Of a stretch of DNA of 18,299 nucleotides, positions 7,043 to 14,063 are shown one piece after another; the stretch's first letter is position 1, and every line of letters starts with the position of its first letter. Source of the stretch: JBKEBX01 sp047974615. Its GTDB lineage: Bacteria; Bacillota; Clostridia; Lachnospirales; CAMZNU01. The stretch spans positions 1-18,299 of the forward strand of contig JBKECM010000039.1 of the NCBI GenBank assembly GCA_047974615.1, given 5' to 3'. A model generated the notes under the pieces. That model ran no database searches. It saw only the letters and a program-made list of their open reading frames with translations, and was not told the DNA's origin. Position numbers and translations under genes: made by a program.

Positions 7043-7498
7043 ATGGTAAATATCATACTTATTTTATTTTTAGTTGCTATATTACTTGCTTTTTTAGAAA
7101 TTTTTGTTACTGGCTTTGGATTTTTAGGAATTACAAGTTTAATTTGCGTTGGTATATCACTTGTTTTAACTTATTTTACAGAAAACCCTTTACTTTATTA
7201 CTGTATGGAACTTATAACTTTGTGTGTTATGGCGGTAGTTTTTTGGTTTGTTATTAAAAAATATAAAGTTTTAAATAAAGTTGTAAACTCTGAAAGAGTA
7301 AATGAAGATATAAAAGAAAATAATGCTGATTTACTCAGTTTAAATGGAGTTACAAAAACTGTTTTTAAACCTGTTGGATTTTTTATTGTTAATGATAAAA
7401 CTTTTGAAGGTATATCGAAAAACGGGTATATTGATAAAAATGAAAGAATTGTTGTTGTTGATATTAAAGATGGAAAAATCTTTGTAGAAAGAGTGTAG
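7043..7498 (+). CDS. NfeD-like membrane protein
   Basis: A 151-residue protein with an N-terminal set of two to three membrane helices (IILILFLVAILLAFLEIFV, then two more to about residue 72) and a soluble C-terminal beta domain of about 75 residues. The tail (LNGVTKTVFKPVGFFIVNDKTFEG, then the GYIDKNERIVVVDIKDGKIFVERV stretch in pieces) follows the OB-fold pattern of NfeD proteins. NfeD proteins partner SPFH/flotillin proteins, and here floA begins 7 bases downstream, so the assignment is supported by context. This is the short form without the ClpP-like protease domain. The start has AAGGAGG at 7030-7036. Confidence 0.85.
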   Translation: MVNIILILFLVAILLAFLEIFVTGFGFLGITSLICVGISLVLTYFTENPLLYYCMELITLCVMAVVFWFVIKKYKVLNKVVNSERVNEDIKENNADLLSLNGVTKTVFKPVGFFIVNDKTFEGISKNGYIDKNERIVVVDIKDGKIFVERV

Positions 7499-7505
7499 GT
7501 GAAAT

Positions 7506-8528
7506 ATGAACATTATTTTTTTAACAGGTATTAATTTTTTTCCCGTTCTTATTGTAATATTTTTACTGTTTTTTTGCGTAAGTATTTTATTTTCTTTTGT
7601 ACCTGTTGGCTTATGGATTTCTGCTCTTGCTGCTGGTGAAAGAGTTAGCCTTTTTTCACTTATAGGTATGAGATTAAGACGTGTTAAGCCAGCTAATATT
7701 ATTATGCCTTTAATAAAAGGAAATAAGGCGGGTCTTGAACTTAGTATAAATCAACTTGAAAGTCACTACTTAGCTGGTGGCGATGTTGATAGACTTGTTG
7801 CTGCTTTAATTGCAGCTTTTAGAGCTGATGTAGATTTAACATTTGAAAGAGCTGCTGCTATTGATTTAGCAGGTAGAGATGTTTTTCAAGCAGTATCTAT
7901 GAGTGTTACACCAAAAATAATTGAAACTCCTTGGATTTCTGCTGTTGCACAAAACGGTATTGAAGTTAAGGTTGTTGCTCGTGTTACAGTGCGTGCCAAT
8001 ATAGATAGACTTGTTGGTGGTGCTGGTGAAGAAACTATCATTGCACGTGTAGGTGAAGGCATTGTAACAACTGTTGGTTCTAGCGATTCGCATAAAGCTG
8101 TTCTTGAAAACCCTGATAATATATCGAAACTTGTGCTTTCTGCCGGTTTAGATAGTGGTACTGCTTTTGAAATCTTGTCTATAGATATTGCTGATATTGA
8201 TATAGGACGTAATATTGGTGCTTCTTTACAAATTGAGCAAGCTACAGCAGATAAACAAATAGCACAAGCAAAGGCTGAAGAACGTAGAGCTATAGCTATA
8301 GCTTATGAACAAGAAATGAAAGCACGTGTAGAAGAGATGAAAGCTAAAGTTGTTGAAGCTGAGGCAGAAATACCTTTATCACTTGCTAAAGCTTTGAAAG
8401 ATGGTAATATCGGATATTATGATTTTTTAAGTTTTGAAAATAAAAAAGCTGACACTAATATGCGTAACGGATTAGGTAAGCTAGGAATAAATACAAATAT
8501 ACTTAATAATAAAAATGACAATAACTAG
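7506..8528 (+). CDS. floA: Flotillin-like protein FloA
   Basis: The 340-residue protein matches FloA (B. subtilis YqfA, about 331 residues) throughout. A hydrophobic membrane hairpin covers about residues 12-45 (VPVGLWISALAAG). It is followed by the SPFH domain (VSLFSLIGMRLRRVKP; ESHYLAGGDVDRLVAALIAA; IETPWISAVAQNGIEVKVVARVTVRAN; GRNIGASLQIEQATADK). Then comes an Ala/Glu-rich coiled coil at about 235-290. FloA organises ordered membrane microdomains that gather signalling and export proteins. The tail of about 20 residues (NTNILNNKNDNN end) is polar and variable. It sits between nfeD and the V4R gene in a tight operon. Confidence 0.95.
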   Translation: MNIIFLTGINFFPVLIVIFLLFFCVSILFSFVPVGLWISALAAGERVSLFSLIGMRLRRVKPANIIMPLIKGNKAGLELSINQLESHYLAGGDVDRLVAALIAAFRADVDLTFERAAAIDLAGRDVFQAVSMSVTPKIIETPWISAVAQNGIEVKVVARVTVRANIDRLVGGAGEETIIARVGEGIVTTVGSSDSHKAVLENPDNISKLVLSAGLDSGTAFEILSIDIADIDIGRNIGASLQIEQATADKQIAQAKAEERRAIAIAYEQEMKARVEEMKAKVVEAEAEIPLSLAKALKDGNIGYYDFLSFENKKADTNMRNGLGKLGINTNILNNKNDNN

Positions 8529-8537
8529 GAGGAAATT

Positions 8538-9068
8538 ATGTTTAAATTATTTGAAGAAGAAAATCTTGGAAACTTTTCATGGGATTCAATAGGCGATGTG
8601 AAAGATGGCCGTTTAAATTTAGGCGAAGATATGCCAGTTTATGTTTATCGTCTTTTCCAATTTACAATAAAAGCTGAGTTAATTAAGCGTTATGGCAATG
8701 ATACAACTATAGAAATCTTCAGAAATGCTGGTGATTTAGCTGGTACTGAGTTTGCGCATAAAATGCTTGATTTATCATTACCATTTGAAGCTTTTATAGC
8801 TAGTTTACAATCTGTTTTAGAAAATAGTAAAATTGGTATTTTACGTGTTGAAAAGTTTGATGAAAAAACAGGTGAAGCTATTATTACTGTTGGTGAAGAC
8901 CTCGACTGTTCTGGTTTACCTATTACAGGTGAAACTGTTTGCAACTATGATGAAGGCTTTTTAGCAGGCATTTTAAGAGAATATACAAAACAAAATTATG
9001 TTGTAAGAGAAATCGACTGTTGGGCTAGTGGAGCAAGAGTTTGTCGATTTGAGGCTAAAATAAATTAA
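8538..9068 (+). CDS. V4R (4-vinyl reductase) domain sensory protein
   Basis: A 176-residue soluble protein. Its C-terminal half carries the V4R pattern: a GFLAGILREYT helix near 137, then VVREIDCWASGARVCRFEAK near 155-174 with paired Cys of the small-ligand-binding V4R fold, which belongs to the same broad fold class as heme-NO-binding and methanogen/bacteriochlorophyll-linked sensors. The N-terminal half (PVYVYRLFQFTIKAELIKRYG; GDLAGTEFAHKML) is typical of clostridial stand-alone V4R proteins. A ribosome site AGGAGG lies at 8528-8533. The next gene, 15 bases on, is a PAS/GGDEF protein, suggesting the V4R protein senses a ligand and signals to it. The ligand is unknown. Confidence 0.8.
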   Translation: MFKLFEEENLGNFSWDSIGDVKDGRLNLGEDMPVYVYRLFQFTIKAELIKRYGNDTTIEIFRNAGDLAGTEFAHKMLDLSLPFEAFIASLQSVLENSKIGILRVEKFDEKTGEAIITVGEDLDCSGLPITGETVCNYDEGFLAGILREYTKQNYVVREIDCWASGARVCRFEAKIN

Positions 9069-9083
9069 GACGAAGGTTAGAGT

Positions 9084-10298
9084 ATGCTAAAGAATGATAC
9101 TGATCTATTTGTACAGCAAATAAGAAATATGTTATTAAAAAAACAAATAACTGACGATATGCTATGTAAAAATGAGGAATTTGCTGAGTTGCAAAGTGCT
9201 ATATTATATATGGCATCTTCTTTAGATGAAGCGAATGTTTTTTTAAAAAATATTTCACAAGGTCATTTTGATGTTCCTATACCAAGTAGACATAATTTTC
9301 TTGCATCTGACCTTAAAGAACTTCATTCAAATTTACGACATTTAACGTGGCAAGCAAGTCAAGTAAGCAATGGTGACTATAGCCAGAAAGTTAGTTTTTT
9401 AGGTGAATTTTCTGAAGCATTTAATCAAATGACTTCACAACTTTCTGAAAGAGAGTCTACTTTAAAAGAGCAAACTAAAATCGTTGAAGATGGTGCGAAG
9501 CTCATTTTATCTATTGTTGATGGTATTAAAGAGTGGATTATCGTTACTTCCAGAGATAATGGTGAGTTGTTATATGCAAATACTACAGGTAAAACTTTTT
9601 TAGACCTAACAAAAGCTTCCATAAATACAGATGAAAATAATGTTGTACTAGATTTTATTAAAAATTATCATAATACTGAGCATTTAGAAGCTTCTCGTGA
9701 ATTTACTTTTAATGAACCCTATACGGTACTTGTTGTTAATACATATTCAATAAAATGGGGAAAAGATTATGCTTTTGTACACTATATAGCTGATAGAACT
9801 AATGAAAAAGAACTTTTAAATGCTATTGAGGTAAAAGCTTTCACTGATGAACTTACAGGAATAAACAACCGACATTTTCTAAAAGATACTTTTAAAGATT
9901 ATATTGAAAATGATTTAGAATTTTCTTTCTGTATGATAGATTTAGATGGTTTAAAATATGCAAACGACAACTTTGGTCATGCAGCTGGTGATGATTATTT
10001 AAAACTTGTTGCTAAACTACTTATAGAACATTTTGATAAAGAAGATATAGTTTGTAGACTTGGTGGAGATGAGTTTGCCGTTTTAACTGCTTGTAAGCAT
10101 AGTGATGAGGTTAGTAAAAGAGTAAGTGAAGTAGATAATATTCTTATGAACTATGGTTTTGATTTTCCTATGTCTATAAGTTATGGTGCTATTGATGTAT
10201 CAAATTTTTCCATAAAAAGTGAAGAAGAAATCATAGAAACAGCAGATTTTAAAATGTACGAATTTAAAAAAATGAGAAAAAAAGAAAGACTTAAATAA
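9084..10298 (+). CDS. Soluble HAMP-like/PAS/GGDEF diguanylate cyclase-type protein
   Basis: The 404-residue protein has no membrane segment. Residues about 50-130 look like a HAMP-type helical linker (ISQGHFDVPIPSRHNF; VSNGDYSQKVSFLGEFSEAFNQM). Residues about 145-255 form a PAS-like domain. The rest is a GGDEF domain with the motif RLGGDEFA, GGDEF at 327-331, preceded by DELTGINNR and CMIDLDGLKYANDNFGHAAGD, so the active site looks competent for making c-di-GMP from GTP. The allosteric I-site RxxD is altered: DKED, with Asp in place of Arg. A cytoplasmic cyclase with a HAMP-like piece but no helix of its own fits recruitment by the adjacent V4R/FloA products, which is inference. It is the last gene of the operon; no terminator is visible before the metK promoter. 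Confidence 0.85.
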   Translation: MLKNDTDLFVQQIRNMLLKKQITDDMLCKNEEFAELQSAILYMASSLDEANVFLKNISQGHFDVPIPSRHNFLASDLKELHSNLRHLTWQASQVSNGDYSQKVSFLGEFSEAFNQMTSQLSERESTLKEQTKIVEDGAKLILSIVDGIKEWIIVTSRDNGELLYANTTGKTFLDLTKASINTDENNVVLDFIKNYHNTEHLEASREFTFNEPYTVLVVNTYSIKWGKDYAFVHYIADRTNEKELLNAIEVKAFTDELTGINNRHFLKDTFKDYIENDLEFSFCMIDLDGLKYANDNFGHAAGDDYLKLVAKLLIEHFDKEDIVCRLGGDEFAVLTACKHSDEVSKRVSEVDNILMNYGFDFPMSISYGAIDVSNFSIKSEEEIIETADFKMYEFKKMRKKERLK

Positions 10299-10314
10299 AT
10301 TTTATATTTTGCTA

Positions 10315-10343
10315 TTGACTTTTTAGTATTTTTATAAGATAAT
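10315..10343 (+). promoter_or_regulatory. Promoter of the SAM riboswitch-metK transcript
   Basis: TTGACT at 10315-10320, a 17-base spacer and GATAAT at 10338-10343. The expected start near 10350 lies about 17 bases before the riboswitch P1 stem. Read-through from the upstream operon would also pass through the riboswitch. Confidence 0.6.
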
Positions 10344-10366
10344 GTATCTATACAAATGAATATTAT

Positions 10367-10455
10367 ACTTATCAAGAGTGGTGGAGGGATACGGGCCCAG
10401 TGAAACCCAGCAACCTATAAAGGTGCTAATTCCCCTGCATATGCAGAAGATAAGT
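10367..10455 (+). promoter_or_regulatory. SAM-I (S-box) riboswitch aptamer
   Basis: Strong match to the S-box consensus: P1 arms ACTTATC (10367-10373) and GATAAGT (10449-10455), then AAGAGTGGTGGAGGGA, GGCCC, TGAAACCCAGCAACC and AAGGTGCTAATTCC in the proper order. It binds S-adenosylmethionine. Its partner gene downstream is metK, which makes SAM, so high SAM should stop metK transcription. ACGGGC at 10391-10396 is exactly complementary to GCCCGT at 10463-10468, the left arm of the terminator, and can form a rival pairing when SAM is absent. Confidence 0.95.
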
Positions 10456-10461
10456 TTTTTT

Positions 10462-10482
10462 AGCCCGTTTAGGGCTTTTTTT
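10462..10482 (+). terminator. SAM-riboswitch-controlled terminator
   Basis: AGCCC (10462-10466) and GGGCT (10472-10476) form a short GC stem around GTTTA, followed by a run of T to 10482. It starts six bases after the aptamer's P1 stem, the place of the expression-platform terminator. Confidence 0.85.
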
Positions 10483-10706
10483 ATTAAATGAAAACATTGG
10501 AATAATATTCAATAATCTATTATTTTTAGAAAAATACTTTGTAAAATTCTATATTGTTGATTTAAGATTTGCAAAGAAAAGTCAAATTTCATTTAAATTT
10601 AAAATTAAAAATGATGATAAGTTAAGTATGCTTTGTATGAAATATAGATAGATAAGAATTAGGGTACATTAAATTTGCGATTAAGTTCGCCAAAAAGGAG
10701 AATGAT
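10483..10706 (+). other. Long metK leader after the riboswitch terminator
   Basis: About 220 AT-rich bases separate the riboswitch terminator from the metK start, longer than needed for S-box control. No open reading frame of note is present. A small hairpin, GCGA 10677-10680 with TCGC 10687-10690, stands just before the ribosome site AAGGAG (10695-10700). Confidence 0.4.
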
Positions 10707-11876
10707 ATGAAAAGAATTTTTACTTCTGAATCAGTAACAGAGGGACACCCAGACAAAATATGTGACCAAATTTCGGATAGTATTTTAGATGCTATTATTG
10801 AAAAAGATCCACTTGCACGTGTGGCTTGTGAAACACTTGTTAAGACAGGTTTAATTATGGTTGCAGGTGAGGTAACAACTGATTGTTATGTTGATATAGA
10901 AAAAATTGCACGTGGTGTTGTACGTGATATAGGTTATGATAGAGCAAAATATGGTTTTGACTGTGATACTTGTGGTGTTGTTGTTTCCCTTGGTGGACAA
11001 TCTCCAGATATAGCTCAAGGTGTTAATGAAGCTATTGAAACACGTGGAGAAGGTGGAGAGGAAAATTGTGGTGCAGGGGATCAAGGTATGATGTTTGGTT
11101 ATGCTTGTGATGAAACTCCTGAGCTTATGCCTATGCCTATATACTTATCTCATAAATTAGCTCAACAACTTACAAAAATACGTAAAGATAAAGTTGTTGA
11201 CTATTTAAGACCTGATGGTAAGACTCAAGTTACGGTTGAATATATAGATGGAAAGCCTACACGTGTTTTAGCTGTTGTTGTATCTACACAACACTCAGAA
11301 GAAGTTACAAATGATGTTTTAAGAAAAGATATTATTGAAAAAGTTATTAAGCCTATTATACCAGCTGAACTTTTATGCGATGAAACTATATACTATATCA
11401 ACCCAACAGGTAGATTTGTTATTGGTGGACCTCAAGGTGACTGCGGTTTAACTGGTCGTAAAATTATTGTTGATACTTATGGCGGATATGCAAGTCACGG
11501 TGGTGGAGCTTTTTCTGGTAAAGACCCAACAAAAGTTGACCGTTCTGCAGCGTATATGGCAAGATATGTTGCAAAAAATATTGTAGCAGCTGGTCTTGCA
11601 TCTAAATGTGAAATAGAGCTTGCTTATGCTATTGGTGTTGCATCACCTATTTCTGTTTTAGTTAATACACAAGGTACTGGTAAAGTTGCTGATGAAAAAC
11701 TTGAAGAAATCGTTCAAAAAGAGTTTGACTTAACACCTACTGGAATAATTAAAACTTTAGATTTAAGAAGACCTATATTTAGAAAAACTGCTGCTTATGG
11801 GCATTTTGGTAGACCGGACCCTGATTTTACTTGGGAAAGTTTAAATAAAGTTGATGATTTAAAAAAATATCTATAA
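10707..11876 (+). CDS. metK: S-adenosylmethionine synthase
   Basis: The 389-residue protein is a full-length methionine adenosyltransferase, making SAM from methionine and ATP in the cytoplasm. Recognisable motifs are TSESVTEGHPDK at residues 6-17 (ATP/methionine binding), GAGDQGMMFGYA near 122-133, the phosphate loop GGGAFSGKDPTKVDRSAAY near 265-284, and the C-terminal AYGHFGR near 368. The length is normal for the family (about 380-400). ATG is preceded by AAGGAG with good spacing. The SAM-I riboswitch upstream gives feedback control. It is transcribed alone and ends at a long hairpin. It is also the SAM supply for the radical SAM enzyme in this window, though that link is general. Confidence 0.98.
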   Translation: MKRIFTSESVTEGHPDKICDQISDSILDAIIEKDPLARVACETLVKTGLIMVAGEVTTDCYVDIEKIARGVVRDIGYDRAKYGFDCDTCGVVVSLGGQSPDIAQGVNEAIETRGEGGEENCGAGDQGMMFGYACDETPELMPMPIYLSHKLAQQLTKIRKDKVVDYLRPDGKTQVTVEYIDGKPTRVLAVVVSTQHSEEVTNDVLRKDIIEKVIKPIIPAELLCDETIYYINPTGRFVIGGPQGDCGLTGRKIIVDTYGGYASHGGGAFSGKDPTKVDRSAAYMARYVAKNIVAAGLASKCEIELAYAIGVASPISVLVNTQGTGKVADEKLEEIVQKEFDLTPTGIIKTLDLRRPIFRKTAAYGHFGRPDPDFTWESLNKVDDLKKYL

Positions 11877-11920
11877 AATAATAAACTGCATAAAATTTAT
11901 TTTATGCAGTTTATTATTTT
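11877..11920 (+). terminator. metK terminator hairpin
   Basis: A near-perfect inverted repeat of about 18 bases, core AATAAACTGCATAAA against TTTATGCAGTTTATT (11901-11915 on the right), begins right after the metK stop and is followed by TTTT at 11917-11920. The stem is AT-rich but long. Confidence 0.75.
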
Positions 11921-11939
11921 AATGAAAACATTTTAAATA

Positions 11940-12099
11940 GGCTTCATAGCAAAATATAGAAAAATCCATTTTCATCTCGGAATTTTCACTACGTGAAAAG
12001 GACTTTGTCGCCCTTGTTCATCGAGTTCTTTACAAAACAATGGCTTTGCGTCTTTTGATAAAAACTGTGGAAATTTGATTTTTTCTTTTGCAATGTGCC
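11940..12099. mobile_element. Second MITE-like fold-back element (different family)
   Basis: About 160 bases with imperfect terminal inverted repeats: GGCTTCATAGCAAAA at 11940-11954 against the reverse complement of TTTTGCAATGTGCC at 12086-12099. Looser pairing continues inward (GAAAAATC, ATTTTC). Inside is a perfect small hairpin TTTTCAC-TAC-GTGAAAA. There is no coding capacity, and the sequence is unlike the repeat at 1481-1642. Base composition is richer in GC than the flanks. Only one copy is visible, so its mobility is inferred from structure. Confidence 0.4.
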
Positions 12100-12405
12100 A
12101 TTACTTGAATTTTGCAACGTTGCTAATATCATATAATAAAATACAAGTGTGCTTTGTAGTATTGTTTTTTTGTGTTATGTGTAAATTTCTATGTGTGAAA
12201 ATACAACTATATATTTCGTAATTTATGGGAAAAGTCGTTACAATGGGCTTTCTTTTAGAAAAAATAGTGATGATATAGTAAAGAAGTCTAATAAATGAGT
12301 TTTTAATATTCACTTTTGTTTTTGCAGAAAATTTATTAACCATTTGCATTGCCGAGTTATTGCACAAGTATTTAAATAATTCCATTTTATAATTAATCAA
12401 ACTTT
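12100..12405. other. AT-rich stretch without a credible gene
   Basis: No reading frame with a ribosome site is present. A perfect 10-base palindrome GCAACGTTGC lies at 12114-12123. One plus-strand frame reads like hydrophobic protein sequence but is broken by several stops, so it may be a decayed gene; this is not firm. Confidence 0.3.
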
Positions 12406-12447
12406 AAAATTAGATACTTGATTTTGAAAATTAGATACTTGATTTTG
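12406..12447. repeat. Perfect 21-bp tandem repeat (two copies) upstream of promoter
   Basis: Positions 12406-12426 and 12427-12447 are identical, core TTAGATACTTGATTTTG. The second copy ends seven bases before the -35 box at 12455. Two direct copies spaced 21 bases, two helical turns, so close upstream of a promoter are what an activator bound on one DNA face would use. No known regulator site is recognised. Confidence 0.8.
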
Positions 12448-12454
12448 AATTGTA

Positions 12455-12483
12455 TTGCATATATATTTTTAGTATGGTATAAT
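12455..12483 (+). promoter_or_regulatory. Promoter of the tandem diguanylate cyclase operon
   Basis: TTGCAT at 12455-12460, a 17-base spacer and a perfect TATAAT at 12478-12483, with TGG at 12475-12477 as an extended -10. Transcription would start near 12490, leaving a leader of only about 13 to 25 bases depending on the start codon. Confidence 0.65.
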
Positions 12484-12502
12484 ATTCATACAAAAATTGG
12501 AA

Positions 12503-14044
12503 ATGGTGAGTTGTGTGGGAAGTTATATTTTAATCGTTTTATTTACTTTATGCGGTTTTACGAATTTCTTTTTGTTGTATAGAGCAATTTTTAAAAACGC
12601 AGTTATTAAAAATGAATATTATGTATATTTTAATGTGGCAGTATGGTTATATACAATTGGCTGTATAACTGAACTTTATTCGAATAATAAAAGCTTTGCT
12701 TTTGTTTCTATATGTATTCAGTATTTAGGATTTCCGTTTATACCTGTTTTTTATATGTTATACATTAAAAAATTTATTGGTGAACCTATAAAAAGTATTA
12801 AAAGTATTGTGGTTTTAATGTTATTGGCATCTTTGTGCTTTGTACTTGTATTAACGAATAATAAAACGGGACTTGTTTTTAAAAGTTTTGATATAGTAAA
12901 ATACGATAATATAAATAGTGCTGATATATCAGGTACTATTATTTACTATGCAATGTACATTTTTTTCTATATACTATATTTATATGCTTTTGTATCATTG
13001 ATACAATGTTATATTAAAAGTGATAAGCAATCGAAATTGAGAATAATTACTTTATTAATAGTTTCATTTATGTCCTTAGTAAGTGAAGTGTTGTATATAA
13101 TTGGATTTACACCATATGGTGTTGATATAACTCCTATATTTGCGACAATTATTAATTTAGCTTTAGGTTATGACTTGTATGTGAAAAATGCATTTACTCA
13201 TACTTCATATTCACGTGGATTTGCTTTAGAAGAAATGCAAGATGCTTATATTCTTATAGATAATAACGGAAGCTATATTGATTCGAATAAAAAAGCAATA
13301 AGTATATTTCCTCAACTTAAAAATTCAAAAAAGAATAGAAATATCTTTACAATAATTCAAAATAATGATATTAATAAACTTAAGGATAAAAGTTTGTCTT
13401 TTCTTGAATTTTCTATTGAAAATGAAGAAAATGTTATTATTGATTATACTTTGAATATTACTTCAGTTATGGATAAAAATGGTGTTGAAATATTTGCATG
13501 GCTTATAAATGACACTACTGAATATCGTAGGCTTATGTTAGACTTAGAATATATGGCTAAATATGATACTGGTTCTGGGATTTTTAATAGAAGAACCTTT
13601 TATGATGAAGTTATGAATAATTTTGAAATAAACAAAGAAAGTTCAAATCTAGCTATGTTAATGATAGATATTGACTATTTTAAAAGAGTAAACGATAAAT
13701 ATGGGCATTTATGTGGTGACTACGTTATAAAAGAAGTTGCTAGTAGATTATCAAACTTAACACGTAAAGAAGATGTAATAGGTAGATATGGTGGAGAAGA
13801 ATTTGTAATATATTTAAATGATATTTCTAGAGAAGCTTTGGTGCCTATTTGTAAAAAAATTAATAGAATAATTGAAGAAAAAGAATTTGTATTTAATAAT
13901 AAATCCTTTAATGTTACTGTAAGTATAGGTTGTAGTTTTTTTGATAAGCAAATACATACAGATTTAAATGATTTATTAAAAAGTGCAGATGACAATCTTT
14001 ATAAAGCAAAGCAATCTGGTAGAAATCAAGCTATAATAAATTAG
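12503..14044 (+). CDS. 7TM-PAS-GGDEF membrane diguanylate cyclase (first paralog)
   Basis: About 513 residues. The N-terminal 220 residues form about seven membrane helices of the histidine-kinase-7TM sensor type. A PAS-like domain follows at about 240-350 (MQDAYILIDNNGSYIDSN), then a GGDEF domain with GGEEF at 430-434. The cyclase site looks active (MIDIDYFKRVNDKYGHLCGD), and the inhibitory I-site RKED lies five residues before GGEEF. It should make c-di-GMP in response to a signal at the membrane. The start is uncertain: TTG 12497, ATG 12503 and GTG 12515 are in frame; GGTGAG at 12505-12510 would suit GTG 12515, and the transcript start near 12490 leaves little room for a site before ATG 12503. 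It is followed 19 bases later by a paralog. Confidence 0.85.
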   Translation: MVSCVGSYILIVLFTLCGFTNFFLLYRAIFKNAVIKNEYYVYFNVAVWLYTIGCITELYSNNKSFAFVSICIQYLGFPFIPVFYMLYIKKFIGEPIKSIKSIVVLMLLASLCFVLVLTNNKTGLVFKSFDIVKYDNINSADISGTIIYYAMYIFFYILYLYAFVSLIQCYIKSDKQSKLRIITLLIVSFMSLVSEVLYIIGFTPYGVDITPIFATIINLALGYDLYVKNAFTHTSYSRGFALEEMQDAYILIDNNGSYIDSNKKAISIFPQLKNSKKNRNIFTIIQNNDINKLKDKSLSFLEFSIENEENVIIDYTLNITSVMDKNGVEIFAWLINDTTEYRRLMLDLEYMAKYDTGSGIFNRRTFYDEVMNNFEINKESSNLAMLMIDIDYFKRVNDKYGHLCGDYVIKEVASRLSNLTRKEDVIGRYGGEEFVIYLNDISREALVPICKKINRIIEEKEFVFNNKSFNVTVSIGCSFFDKQIHTDLNDLLKSADDNLYKAKQSGRNQAIIN

Positions 14045-14063
14045 CTTTTTAGAGGATAGAATT

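Noticed and set aside
12101..12400. Minus-strand reading frame of 99 codons
   Set aside because: It starts at TTG without a ribosome site, shows no recognisable motif, has a Lys/Asn/Ile/Thr-rich composition expected from AT-rich non-coding DNA, and overlaps no regulatory context.
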